This document shows positions 37,778 through 47,937 of a stretch of DNA of 64,000 nucleotides, one piece after another. The number at the start of each line of letters is the position of its first letter. Position 1 is the stretch's first letter. The notes under the pieces were generated by a model. That model saw nothing but the letters and a program-made list of their open reading frames with translations, did no database searches and was not told the DNA's origin. The position numbers and the translations under genes are program-made. Source of the stretch: Planctomycetota bacterium (GTDB lineage Bacteria; Planctomycetota; UBA1135; GCA-002686595); NCBI GenBank assembly GCA_023150475.1, contig JAKLKU010000007.1, positions 124,001-188,000 of the forward strand, given 5' to 3'.

Positions 37778-38527
37778 ATGAAACAACTCGTCCTCGTCCG
37801 TCACGGCGAAAGCGTTTGGAACCAGGAGAATCGCTTCACCGGCTGGGTCGACGTGCCGCTTTCGCAGAAAGGCCTCGCGGAAGCCGCGGAGGCGGGCCGG
37901 CGCCTGAAGAGCGCCGGTTACACGTTCGACCTCGCCCACACGTCACTCCTGAAGCGAGCGATCAAGACGCTCTGGCTGACGCTCGAGGAGATGGACTTGA
38001 TGTGGATCCCGGTGACGCGCGCGTGGCAGTTGAACGAGCGTCACTACGGTTCGCTCTCCGGCCTCAACAAGGCGGAGACCGCCGCGCTGCACGGCGAAGC
38101 GCAAGTCAAGATCTGGCGCCGCAGCTACGACATCCCGCCGCCTGCGTTCGAACCGCAGGACGCGAAGAACCCGTCGCACGATCGGCGCTACGCCGGCCTC
38201 GCGGCGCACGAGAAACCGATGTCGGAGTCGTTGAAGGACACCGTCGCGCGTGTCGTGCCCTATTGGGAACGCGAGATCGTGCCGCAACTGAAGGCGGGTA
38301 AGCGTGTGCTCGTCGCGGCGCACGGCAACAGTCTGCGTGCGCTCGTGAAGCACCTCGACCGGATCTCCGATCAGGACATCGTCGAGCTCAACATCCCGAC
38401 CGGCGTGCCGAAGGTGTACGAGCTCTCCGACGACCTGCAGCCGCTGAAGAGCTTCTACCTCGCGGACGCGGCCGAACTCGCCGCGCGCGAGAAGGCGGTC
38501 GCCGAACAAGGCAAGGCGAAGAAGTAG
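37778..38527 (+). CDS. gpmA: 2,3-bisphosphoglycerate-dependent phosphoglycerate mutase
   Basis: [68 protein letters not shown]. Confidence 0.97.
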   Translation: MKQLVLVRHGESVWNQENRFTGWVDVPLSQKGLAEAAEAGRRLKSAGYTFDLAHTSLLKRAIKTLWLTLEEMDLMWIPVTRAWQLNERHYGSLSGLNKAETAALHGEAQVKIWRRSYDIPPPAFEPQDAKNPSHDRRYAGLAAHEKPMSESLKDTVARVVPYWEREIVPQLKAGKRVLVAAHGNSLRALVKHLDRISDQDIVELNIPTGVPKVYELSDDLQPLKSFYLADAAELAAREKAVAEQGKAKK

Positions 38528-38531
38528 CGTC

Positions 38532-39836
38532 TCAGCCCGCTCGCCGCGCGAAGAACGCGGCGCGCCGCTCGCGCAACGCGCGGTGCGAGTAGAGCTTGCG
38601 CGTCAGCTCGTGGAATCCGGCGCGCAGCTCGTCCGGCGACATCCGCGCTGGCTGGTACGTGACGTCGAACAGAGTGCACAAGTCCCAACGCCCGGGCGTC
38701 AGCAAACGCCCTTCGCGTTCGAGCCGCGCGTACAGAGGCGTACCCGGGAACGGCGTGAGGTACGTGATCTGCACTTCGTAGAGCGCCGTGCGGCGTGCGA
38801 AGTCGAGCACGTGGTCGAAGATCTCCGGTCCTTGGCGGTCGAGCCCGAGCACGAAACAACCGTCGACGGTGACGCCGCGCGACTGCAGCGCGTCGATCGC
38901 GCGCGGGTAGTCCGCCGCGCGGCGCGACTTGAAGTCCCCGTGCGCTTCGAGTCCGCCGAGCGCCGACGCGTCCGGGCTCTCGAGACCGATCAGGAGCTGA
39001 CGGCAGCCGCTTTCCGCGAGCAGGTCGGCGAGCTCGGGATCGTCCGCGACGCTGACGTCGGTCTCGGTGAACCACTTGACGCCGAGTTCGCCGAGGCTGC
39101 GCGCGAGTTCCTTGCCCCAGCGTTTGTCGACGAACGTGTTGTCGTCGGCGAGCTCGAGGAACGCGTCCGGACGGAGTTCCAGGATCGCCTTGACGTCGCG
39201 CACCACGTGTTCGACCGGCCGGCGCCGGTAACGCTCGGAGAGCATCACGCTCGACGCGCAGAACTCGCAGCGCCACGGGCAACCGCGCGACGTCTGCACC
39301 GTGTAGCGGTTGTACGGCCGCGCGCCGAGCAAGTCGTACCGCGGGACGGGCAAGGCCGCGACGTCGACAGGGCCGAATTCGCTCGCGCGCCAGATGCGAC
39401 CGGGCTCGCGGCGCTCGACGGCGCGGACGAGCGCGGGCCAGACGTGTTCGCCTTCGCCGACGACCACGTGGTCGGCGTGAGCGAACGCTTCGTGCGGCAA
39501 CACGGTCGCGTGCAACCCGCCGATCGCGACCGTCACGCCGGCGTTGCGCAGTCGATCGGCGATCGCGTACGCCTCGAAGCTCTGCGCGGAGAACGTGCTG
39601 ATCGCGACGAGGTCGCACGCGAGCAGTTCGTCGGGCTCGTCGCCGGCGCGCGGCGCCTCGAAGTAGGCGAGCTCGTGACCTTTCGGCGTCACGGCGGCGA
39701 GGTAGAGCAGGCCGAGGCTCGGCAATGCGGCGACTTGTTTCGAACGTTCGACGAATCCAGGGAGCGTCAGCCCGAGCTCGAGGAGCTTCGGATCGTGCGC
39801 ACGGATGCCGCTCAACGCGAGGAAACCGATCTTCAT
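38532..39836 (-). CDS. B12-binding domain radical SAM protein
   Basis: MKIGFLALSGIRAHDPKLLELG start; IGGLHATVLPHEAFAHADHVVVGEGE; TSRGCPWRCEFCAS. Confidence 0.92.
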   Translation of the reverse strand: MKIGFLALSGIRAHDPKLLELGLTLPGFVERSKQVAALPSLGLLYLAAVTPKGHELAYFEAPRAGDEPDELLACDLVAISTFSAQSFEAYAIADRLRNAGVTVAIGGLHATVLPHEAFAHADHVVVGEGEHVWPALVRAVERREPGRIWRASEFGPVDVAALPVPRYDLLGARPYNRYTVQTSRGCPWRCEFCASSVMLSERYRRRPVEHVVRDVKAILELRPDAFLELADDNTFVDKRWGKELARSLGELGVKWFTETDVSVADDPELADLLAESGCRQLLIGLESPDASALGGLEAHGDFKSRRAADYPRAIDALQSRGVTVDGCFVLGLDRQGPEIFDHVLDFARRTALYEVQITYLTPFPGTPLYARLEREGRLLTPGRWDLCTLFDVTYQPARMSPDELRAGFHELTRKLYSHRALRERRAAFFARRAG

Positions 39837-40210
39837 GCGAGAACTCCTTTCAAGGCCGAACCGGCGGCGAGCACGAGTGCGAGCACCGGCAAGGCGAACA
39901 CCAAGTAGAGGCGCTTCGTCCACGCGACGCAGAGGCACGCGAACGGCATCGCGACTGCGCCGAGCGCGAACCCGAGCGACGCGAGTCCGTCCGCGGCGGC
40001 GCCCGAGCGCGCGAACTCCAGGTTCACGAGCCCGAGCGCGACCGCAGCGATGTGCGCGAGCCGCACGAGCCGCCGCCGCGGCGATCCGTAGCCGCCGAGG
40101 AAGCCCTCGCGGAGGAAACCGAGCCCCAGGCTCGCGCCGCCGAGGAACCCGGCGAGCAGCAATCCGAAACCGAGCGCCTCGTGCACGGAACGATCGAACG
40201 GCGTGAACAT
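39833..40210 (-). CDS. Hypothetical small membrane protein
   Basis: 125 aa, about three or four hydrophobic segments; stop overlaps the next gene's start. Confidence 0.6.
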   Translation of the reverse strand: MFTPFDRSVHEALGFGLLLAGFLGGASLGLGFLREGFLGGYGSPRRRLVRLAHIAAVALGLVNLEFARSGAAADGLASLGFALGAVAMPFACLCVAWTKRLYLVFALPVLALVLAAGSALKGVLA

Positions 40211-40392
40211 GCGGTCCGACTTCTACCGCCGAAGCTCACCCGGGTCCGACGCACGAGTTCCGATCACGAGCATCGGCGCGGCGTATCGATCGCTCGACCG
40301 AATCGGTTTGCGCAGGAATCGGAGTTGGTTTCGCTCGCGTCGCGATGGACGATGGAGCGTCGGCGGATGCCCGTCCGCCCAAGGAGTCCGCC

Positions 40393-43143
40393 ATGCAAGT
40401 CACTCTCCTGCTCCGACCGATCGTCTCGCTCTTCGCCGTCGCCGCTGTCCTCACCGGGTTCGCGCGGGCACAGGAGCGTTTCGTGTACGTGCCGTTCGAC
40501 GGCCTCGAGTTCGAAGGCGAACGGCCCGCCCCTCCGGGATCACTCGACTGGCGCAGGAGCTGGGTCCAGGACGTCCGCGCGCCCTACGTCGTGCTCGACG
40601 TGCCCGGCGAGGCATACCTCGACTACGTCGACGCGGCGAACGCCGGAACGCGTGAGTGGGTCACCGACGTGCCCGCGCTCGCACTGCGATTGACGAGCGA
40701 TGCGCCGGTCACGGGACGATTGTGGATGCCGACGCGCGATTGGCAGGGCCTGACGATGCACCGCTTCCGCGTGGCGCAGCCCGATGCTTCGCCCGATCCG
40801 CGTGCGCGCTACTTCGAAGCGATGGAGGAGCACTACGCCCGGCTCGATCGTCGAGACCTGCCCGGCGAAGCGTGGTTCCGCCACCGCGCCGCGTGGGCGC
40901 GCAGACAGCGCGGCGCGGGGGGCGTCGAGTCGCTCGACGGCGTGCCGACGCGCGCGCAGGCACTCGACGCCACGCTCGAGCTCTTCAGCGGCGCGAAGGC
41001 CGTCGCGGAGAACCTCGACCTCGATCGCGAGTTGCGCGCGTTCGAGAACGAGCCTCTCGACGTGCCGATCGACTCGCTCGAAGGCGTGACCACGCGCGCC
41101 ATGGATTGGAAGGCGCTCGTCGTGGGGCTCGAGCCCGAGCTCGATCCGCTCGCGAAGTCGATCCCGTCCGATCAACACGCCGTGTTCTTCCCGTCGTTCG
41201 CCGCGTTGACCGAAGTCGTCGACGAGCTCGACCGCAGCGGCACGCCGCTGCTCGAGTTCTTCGCCGCGGACGTGCAGGACGCGCGCACGAAGGACCGCTA
41301 CCAAGAGCAACTCTGCCTGCCGCTCTCCGCCGTCGCGCGGCTGCTCGGACCGACCGTCGTGACGAGCGTCGCTCTGACGGGCGGCGACCCGTTCGTCCGC
41401 GCCGGCACCGACGTGACCGTGCTCTTCGAGTGCAAACAACCCGCGGTGCTCGAGGGCTACCTCGCGGCGCGGCAAGCCGAAGCGGAGAAACGCGGCGCGT
41501 GGAAGAACGAAGGCGATCTCGGTGGTTCGCGGTACAAAGGCGTGCACACGGCCGACCGCCGCGTGTCGTCGTTCGTCGCTCGGTTCGGCGACGTGCTCGC
41601 CGTCTCGAACTCCGTCGATTCGTTGCGGCGCGTCGCCGACGCGCTCGCGGGGCGCACGCCGAGCCTTGCGAGCACCGACGAGTACGTCTGGTTCCGCAAT
41701 CGCTACGAACGCGGTGAGCCCGGCGAAAGCGCGTTCCTCGTGCTCTCCGACGCGACGATCCGCCGCTGGGCCGGTCCGCGCGCGCGCATCGGCGACTCGC
41801 GGCGCGTCCGTGCGGCCGCCGCGATGGCGGAGATCCAGTGCCGGCACCTCGGAGATCTCGCCGCGGGGCGCGTCGGCGACGGTGCGTCCGCGGCGGATTC
41901 GGAGTTCGCGGTCAGCGCCGATTTCTTGTGGTCGAAGGACGGAGTCCGGTCGCCGACGTGGGGGACGATGACGTTCCTCACGCCGCTCGCCGAACTCTCT
42001 CTCGACAAGGTCAGCGCGAGCGAGAAGCGGGCGTACGAGACGTTCCGCGAGACCTTCCAACGCCGCTGGAGCACCGTGTTCGATCCAATCGCGATCCGGC
42101 TCTCGTTCGACGCCGGCAAGCTCGCGGCCGACGTGACGATCATGCCGCTCACGGCGACCACCGACTATCGCGAGTTCCGTCAGTTCGCCGGCGACGCGAA
42201 GCTTGCGCCGCACGCAGGCGATCCGCACCCCGAAGCGCTGTTGCACTTCGCGACCGCGTTCGACGCGAAATCGGAGTTCGGCAACTTCCTCTCGGGCGCC
42301 GTCGGCGGCGAGCTCGGCGCCGATCCACTCGCGTGGCTCGGGGATGGCATCGCGCTCTACGCCGACCGCGACCCGTTCTGGGAAGAGCTCTCGAAGCAGG
42401 GGGAGCTCGAGCGCGCGTTGAGCGAGACGTTCTATCGGCTGCCCGTCGCCCTGCATTGCGAAGTGAAGGATCCACTGAAGCTCGCGGCCTTCATGACGGG
42501 GCTTCGGACGATCGCCAATCAAGCGGCGCCCGACTTGACGACGTGGCAGACGCGAGAGTTCGAGGGACACACCTACGTGCGCGTCTCGGTCGACGAAGAC
42601 GTCGACTGGGGCGAAGCCGTGGCCGAAGCCGCGGTGTACTACGCGACGTTGCCGAAGGCTCTGATCGTGTCGCTGCGCGAAGACGTGCTGCAGCGCGCGT
42701 TGAAGCGCTACGACGCTCGCAAGGCCGGCGCCGAGGAGTTCGTGACCGGATGGCTCGGCAAGAGCACGGGCTTGCGCGTCGAGCGCGGCGCGCTCGACGT
42801 CCTCGGCACGTTCGGCGGTGAGTCACTGGAGCACGAAGTCGCCCGTGCGGCGTGGTCGCCGATCCCGATCCTCGACGAGTGGAAACGCCTCTTCCCGGAG
42901 CAGGATGCGCTTGCCCTGCACGAGCGTTTCTTCGGCGTGCGGCTCGTGTCGCCGAGCGGCGGCACGTTTCGTTGGGACGAGACGGCTCAGACCTTCGCGT
43001 CGACCGACTACGGCTCGCCCGGCGCGCCGACGAAAGGTCCCGGGTTGCCGCGCGCGATCGAAGGCTTCGTCCGCGGCGAGTTCGGGCTCGAATTCGAAGG
43101 CGAAGGACTGCGCGCGAGGGCTGAACTCACGCGCCAGCGCTGA
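40393..43143 (+). CDS. Large exported protein of unknown function
   Basis: MQVTLLLRPIVSLFAVAAVLTGFARAQ signal peptide; about 916 aa; AAGGAG ribosome-binding site. Confidence 0.75.
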   Translation: MQVTLLLRPIVSLFAVAAVLTGFARAQERFVYVPFDGLEFEGERPAPPGSLDWRRSWVQDVRAPYVVLDVPGEAYLDYVDAANAGTREWVTDVPALALRLTSDAPVTGRLWMPTRDWQGLTMHRFRVAQPDASPDPRARYFEAMEEHYARLDRRDLPGEAWFRHRAAWARRQRGAGGVESLDGVPTRAQALDATLELFSGAKAVAENLDLDRELRAFENEPLDVPIDSLEGVTTRAMDWKALVVGLEPELDPLAKSIPSDQHAVFFPSFAALTEVVDELDRSGTPLLEFFAADVQDARTKDRYQEQLCLPLSAVARLLGPTVVTSVALTGGDPFVRAGTDVTVLFECKQPAVLEGYLAARQAEAEKRGAWKNEGDLGGSRYKGVHTADRRVSSFVARFGDVLAVSNSVDSLRRVADALAGRTPSLASTDEYVWFRNRYERGEPGESAFLVLSDATIRRWAGPRARIGDSRRVRAAAAMAEIQCRHLGDLAAGRVGDGASAADSEFAVSADFLWSKDGVRSPTWGTMTFLTPLAELSLDKVSASEKRAYETFRETFQRRWSTVFDPIAIRLSFDAGKLAADVTIMPLTATTDYREFRQFAGDAKLAPHAGDPHPEALLHFATAFDAKSEFGNFLSGAVGGELGADPLAWLGDGIALYADRDPFWEELSKQGELERALSETFYRLPVALHCEVKDPLKLAAFMTGLRTIANQAAPDLTTWQTREFEGHTYVRVSVDEDVDWGEAVAEAAVYYATLPKALIVSLREDVLQRALKRYDARKAGAEEFVTGWLGKSTGLRVERGALDVLGTFGGESLEHEVARAAWSPIPILDEWKRLFPEQDALALHERFFGVRLVSPSGGTFRWDETAQTFASTDYGSPGAPTKGPGLPRAIEGFVRGEFGLEFEGEGLRARAELTRQR

Positions 43144-43144
43144 T

Positions 43145-44506
43145 TCACGCGGGAGGCGGAGTGTCGGTCACGGGCTTCTTGCGCAGCCCGTGGCGATCGA
43201 TCTGGTTGTAGAGCGTCTTCAGCGACACGCCGAGTGCCTTCGCCGCTTCTCGCTTGTCGCCTTTGAACGCCGCGAGCGCTTCGACGACGGCGATTCGTTC
43301 GAGCACGTGCAAGTCGAGCGTCGGCAGAGGCCCTGACGCCTCTTCGTTGCGCGCGAGCTGCTTCGAGACCGTCTCTCCGTCGATGCGCGCGTCGTCGACG
43401 AGCAAGCACAAGCGTTCGAGCGTATTCTCGAGCTCGCGCACGTTTCCCGGCCAGTCGTAACGCTCGAGCGCGTCGAAAGCGGCTTCGTCGATCGCGACGA
43501 CGTGGCCGGACCGGGCGAGGTAGTTCACTGCGAGTGCTCGGATGTCGGCGCGGCGCGCGCGCAGCGGCGGCACCGTCACGTCGAGCGCCGCGATGCGGTA
43601 GTAGAGGTCCTCGCGGAACTCGCCGTTGCGCACGAGCTCGCGCAAGTCGCGGTTGGTGGCCGCGATGACCCGCACGTCGACGCGGCGCACGCTCTCGGCG
43701 CCGACCGAACGCACTTCGCCGAACTGCAGAGCGCGCAAGAGCGCCGGCTGGACCGTGCGCGGCAGTTCGCCGATCTCGTCGAGGAAGAGCGTGCCTCCGT
43801 CCGCGGCCTCGAAGAGTCCCATGCGGCGCTGCTCCGCGCCGGTGAACGCACCGCGTTCGTGCCCGAAGAGCTCGCTTTCGAACAGGCTCGCCGGGATCGC
43901 GCCGCAGTTGACGACCACGAACGGCGCCGCGGCGCGCGCGCCGAGGGCGTGCACGTTGCGCGCGACGACTTCCTTGCCGGTGCCGCTCTCGCCTTGCACG
44001 ACCAGACTGACGTCGCTCTTCGCGACACGTTCGATGACGCGGCGGAGCTCCTGCATCGGCGGCGACGATCCGACGAGTTCCGGCGCACCACCTTGGCCGT
44101 CGAGCACGCGGCGGAGGCGGCGATTCTCGAGCGCGAGGCCGCGCTTCTCGGCCGCGCGCCTGAGCACTTGCTCTAGCACGTCGAGTCGCGCCGGCTTGGT
44201 CAGGAAGTCGTGCGCGCCGAGCCGCATCGCTTGGACGGCTTCGGGCACCGCACCGTGTCCGGTCAGCATCACGACCTGCGTGTGCGGATCCGCTGCGAGC
44301 AACTCGCGCAGGAGTTCGAGCCCGCTCTTGCCCGGCAACTTGAGGTCGATCAGGAAGGCGTCCGGCGGCGCCGCGCGCGCCGCATCGAGCACGCCTTCGG
44401 CGCGAGCGGAGGCCGTGACTTCGAACCCGAGCTCCCCGAGTTCACGCGCGAGCACCGTGCGCAGAGTCGCGTCGTCCTCGACGAAATGGACCTTCAGTTT
44501 CTTCAA
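43145..44506 (-). CDS. NtrC-family sigma54-dependent response regulator
   Basis: Receiver [11 protein letters not shown]...[73 protein letters not shown]; Fis-type HTH; probable TTG start overlapping the kinase stop. Confidence 0.93.
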   Translation of the reverse strand: MKKLKVHFVEDDATLRTVLARELGELGFEVTASARAEGVLDAARAAPPDAFLIDLKLPGKSGLELLRELLAADPHTQVVMLTGHGAVPEAVQAMRLGAHDFLTKPARLDVLEQVLRRAAEKRGLALENRRLRRVLDGQGGAPELVGSSPPMQELRRVIERVAKSDVSLVVQGESGTGKEVVARNVHALGARAAAPFVVVNCGAIPASLFESELFGHERGAFTGAEQRRMGLFEAADGGTLFLDEIGELPRTVQPALLRALQFGEVRSVGAESVRRVDVRVIAATNRDLRELVRNGEFREDLYYRIAALDVTVPPLRARRADIRALAVNYLARSGHVVAIDEAAFDALERYDWPGNVRELENTLERLCLLVDDARIDGETVSKQLARNEEASGPLPTLDLHVLERIAVVEALAAFKGDKREAAKALGVSLKTLYNQIDRHGLRKKPVTDTPPPA

Positions 44507-46038
44507 GCGCTCGTGCCTTTCGCGGCGGGCACGCGCACTCGGAAGAGCGCACCGTGCCCCGTGTTCTCTGCCGTGATCGTGCCGCCGTGGTCTTCGACGA
44601 CTCGTGCGACGATCGCGAGTCCGAGCCCCGTGCCCTTGCCGACTTCCTTGGTCGTGAAGAACGGATCGAAGATGCGCTCGACGTGTTCGGGCGGGATGCC
44701 GGGGCCGCGATCCTCGACTTCGAGCGTGACCCAACCGTCTCGTTCGTGACATTCGACGCGGATCGGCTGGCCGTGCGGACTGGCGTCGACCGCGTTCTGG
44801 ATCAGGTTGAGCACGACTTGCTTGCACTCCGAAGGATTGCCGTGCACGCGCGGCAACGACGCGCCGCAACGGAAGTCGAGCGCGAGCGCGCGTTCGGCGA
44901 ATTGGGCCCGCAGGAGCAGCTCCACTTCGCGCATCAGCTCCTGCAGTTGGAAGTCGACTTTCTCGCCGGGCACTTGCCGCCCGAACTCGAGCAGTCGCGA
45001 GGTGATCTCGTGCGCTCGATGGGCTTCGTTGGCGATGATCCGCAGGTACTCGGTCTGCTCTTCGTGCGTCGCCGTGCCCAGTTTCACGCGCCGCTCGAGC
45101 CCTTCGGCGCACGACGCGATCGACGCCAGCGGCGTGTTGATCTCGTGCGCGACTCCGGCCGCCAGCGTACCGACGCTCGCGAGCCGTGCGGCGCGCACGA
45201 ACTCCTCGGTGCGTTTGCGGACGCGTTCCTCGAGCCCGCTCTTCATCGAGCCGAGCTCGCCGGCCATGTGGTTGAACTCGGCCGCGAGCGCGCCGATCTC
45301 GTCGGAGCTCTGGATGTCGATGCGATGACTCAAGTCGCCGGCGCCGACTCGCGTCGCGCCTTCGCGAAGCGTCAGCAACGGGCGCACGATCACGCGTTGC
45401 ACGAGCCACGTCAACGCGAGCAGCACGACGAACGTGGCCGCCACGAGCCAAGCGACACCGGAGCGCATGCGGTCGCCGTGTTCACGCAGGTCGGCGAGCG
45501 AGCGCTGCGCTTCTTCACGCATCTCTTCGTGCAGGTCGTGCGACGCCTTCACGAAGTCGGACGCGATGGCGTCGATCCGTTGCTCGTCGCCGGCCTCGAG
45601 CGCGTCATCGAGTTCTTCGATCGTCGTGCCGGCCGTGACGAAGAGGCGCTCTTCGGTTTCGACGTGCTGCGCTTCGGAAGGATCGTGGGGGCCAGGACCG
45701 CGCGCGAGGATCGCGAGCGAGTTGCGCGCGTCCGTCAACAGCTCGTCGACGATCCGCACGCGTTCGGGATCGCCGGTGGGCCCGACCAGGTCGTGCAAGG
45801 CCGCGTGGTTGTGGATCGAACGTGCGATGCGCAGCAGCTCGCGCGTGTACGAGCTCTCGCGTTGTTCTTCGACGACCTGCTCGGAGTTGTGCAGGATCGA
45901 GCGCACCTGGTAGATGACGATGGCGCCGATCGCGGCGAGCATCAGCGCGAGCACGGCGAACACGGCGCCGAGCTTGCGCACGAGCGTGAAGTGGCCGACC
46001 GCGGCGCCTGCGCCGGCGAGTTTCGCTTCGTTCGACAC
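44503..46038 (-). CDS. Sensor histidine kinase with HAMP domain
   Basis: GTG start [11 protein letters not shown]; two TMs, [67 protein letters not shown]. Confidence 0.93.
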   Translation of the reverse strand: MSNEAKLAGAGAAVGHFTLVRKLGAVFAVLALMLAAIGAIVIYQVRSILHNSEQVVEEQRESSYTRELLRIARSIHNHAALHDLVGPTGDPERVRIVDELLTDARNSLAILARGPGPHDPSEAQHVETEERLFVTAGTTIEELDDALEAGDEQRIDAIASDFVKASHDLHEEMREEAQRSLADLREHGDRMRSGVAWLVAATFVVLLALTWLVQRVIVRPLLTLREGATRVGAGDLSHRIDIQSSDEIGALAAEFNHMAGELGSMKSGLEERVRKRTEEFVRAARLASVGTLAAGVAHEINTPLASIASCAEGLERRVKLGTATHEEQTEYLRIIANEAHRAHEITSRLLEFGRQVPGEKVDFQLQELMREVELLLRAQFAERALALDFRCGASLPRVHGNPSECKQVVLNLIQNAVDASPHGQPIRVECHERDGWVTLEVEDRGPGIPPEHVERIFDPFFTTKEVGKGTGLGLAIVARVVEDHGGTITAENTGHGALFRVRVPAAKGTSA

Positions 46039-46042
46039 GGTG

Positions 46043-46696
46043 TCAGTCGCGTCGCGCGAGCAAGAGCTCGAAAGCCAAGATCGCGTCCGACGGGCCGTGC
46101 AGCATCGGCAGGCCCTCGTCGCGAGGCAAGCCGAAACTCGCGCGTGGCGCGCGGCCTTCGCCTTGGACGGCGACTCCGCCATCGGGCAGCGCGGTCCAGC
46201 GCACGTCGAACTCGACGTTCGCGCTCGCCGCGGCGCAGGCGACACGGGTTTCGACCGTGGCGGCGCGGAGCGCGTCGGCCGGAGTCGTGCGAGAGCGCAT
46301 GTTCGTCGCGAGCACTTTCAACGTCGGTGCGTTCGGCGCTGCGCCGTCCTGCGTACGCGGCGCGAGCGAGAGTTCGAAGTGCGAGAGCTCGCCTTCGCCG
46401 TCGAACGCGAGTCGGCCCTCGACGTCGAATGCCCGTGCGTCGGCGGCACCGTCGCCGGTCGCGCTCGTGGCGGACGCCGCGACGATCCGCGCGGAACTCG
46501 CGTGCGGATCGACGGCGAGGTCGACGGACTTCGGCAAGCGTCGCTCGATCAGGGCGATGACCGCGCGAGGCACGAGCGGCGAGCCGCTTCCCGGCGTCGG
46601 CGCGCTCGGCGTCTCGCGCGTGAGCTCGCGAGCGATCAATGCCAGTGTCGCGAGCGCGAGCGGCACGACGACGATGGAGAGCGTCTTCGCTTTCAC
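46043..46696 (-). CDS. Hypothetical TM-anchored protein in the T3PKS neighbourhood
   Basis: 217 aa; N-terminal TM; overlaps upstream oxidoreductase stop. Confidence 0.6.
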   Translation of the reverse strand: MKAKTLSIVVVPLALATLALIARELTRETPSAPTPGSGSPLVPRAVIALIERRLPKSVDLAVDPHASSARIVAASATSATGDGAADARAFDVEGRLAFDGEGELSHFELSLAPRTQDGAAPNAPTLKVLATNMRSRTTPADALRAATVETRVACAAASANVEFDVRWTALPDGGVAVQGEGRAPRASFGLPRDEGLPMLHGPSDAILAFELLLARRD

Positions 46697-47937
46697 GCTC
46701 GCGAATCCGCCGTCTTGCGGCGGGTGAGCGCGCGACCCCAGACCGTCGGACGGAGGAGCTCCGAGAGCGGCACGTAGTCGCCCGCGACGGCGACCGCGAG
46801 GTCGGCGAGTCCGGGCCTCGCCGCGATCGCTGCGAGGATCGCCCGGCTGAGCCGCGGGTGCGCGAGGCCGCGCTGCAGGAGCTTCGCGGCGTTCGCGCGC
46901 GGCGCGATGTGTTCGCTGCGACCGGCGACGTAGCCGTCGAGCGCCGCGCGGTCGGTGCGGCCCGCGCGCAAGGCGCGATCGAGTTCGCGGGCGAGGAGCT
47001 TCGCGCCGACCAAGGCGAAGAACACGCCTTCACCGGTGACCGGGTCGACGTAGCCGCACGCGTCGCCGACGAGCGCCGCGCCGTCGAACGTCTGCGCGCG
47101 GGTGCGGCACGCGAGCGGACCGAGCCCGGTCACTTTCGCCGCGGCGAGTGGTCCGCGCACGCGCTGAGCGAGCTTCGGCGCGCGCGCGAGCATCGCGTCG
47201 AAGTAGCCGTTCGGGCCGAGCCCGGCTTCGCGATAGGCCTGGCGATCGACCACGAGGTTCATGCACACCCTTCCGTCGTCGACGGGCGCGCAGGCGAAAT
47301 AACCGCGATCGAAGAAGTGCACTTCGGCGACATCGTCCCAGGCAACGTCGGCAAGGTGCACCGAGAGCGCGAGCTTGTCCAGCCACTCGAGCGGTTCGCG
47401 GACGCCGAGTTCCTCGGCGATCCGCGAGCGCTGCCCGTCCGCGCCGATCGTGAAGCTCGCGTGCAAGGCGAGCGGCTCGCCGTCGCGCGTGCGCGCGACG
47501 AGTCCTTCGACCCGCCCCTGGTCGCGGATCAGCCAGCGCACCTCGGTTTCGGCGAAGCACTCGACGCGTCCGGTCGCGACGGCCCGGTCGAGCAGCAACT
47601 GGTCGAGCACCTCGCGGCGCAACGCGAGTCCGTGCGATGCCGGCGGTTCGACGCGCCCGATCGGTCCATAGCGACCGAGGGCGGCGTGGCTCCAACCATT
47701 GAGCTCGAGCCCGCGCACGCGGCGCGCTCCGCGAGCGTGGATCTCGTCCAACACGCCGAGTTCCGCGAAGATGGGCTGGCACTCGGGGCTCAGGAATTCG
47801 CCGCACACCTTCGGGCGCGGGAAGCGGCGCTTCTCGACCAAACCGACGCTCCAACCGAACTCGGCGAGTCGCTGCGCGAGCGTGGAACCCGCGGGGCCGG
47901 CACCCGCGATGACGACGTCGAAGCGGCGCTCAACCAT
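46693..47937 (-). CDS. FAD-dependent oxidoreductase, geranylgeranyl reductase-like
   Basis: FDVVIAGAGPAGSTLAQRLAEFGWSVGLVEKRRFPRPKVCGEFLSPE; ALVGDACGYVDPVTGEGVFFALVGAKL. Confidence 0.92.
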   Translation of the reverse strand: MVERRFDVVIAGAGPAGSTLAQRLAEFGWSVGLVEKRRFPRPKVCGEFLSPECQPIFAELGVLDEIHARGARRVRGLELNGWSHAALGRYGPIGRVEPPASHGLALRREVLDQLLLDRAVATGRVECFAETEVRWLIRDQGRVEGLVARTRDGEPLALHASFTIGADGQRSRIAEELGVREPLEWLDKLALSVHLADVAWDDVAEVHFFDRGYFACAPVDDGRVCMNLVVDRQAYREAGLGPNGYFDAMLARAPKLAQRVRGPLAAAKVTGLGPLACRTRAQTFDGAALVGDACGYVDPVTGEGVFFALVGAKLLARELDRALRAGRTDRAALDGYVAGRSEHIAPRANAAKLLQRGLAHPRLSRAILAAIAARPGLADLAVAVAGDYVPLSELLRPTVWGRALTRRKTADSRA

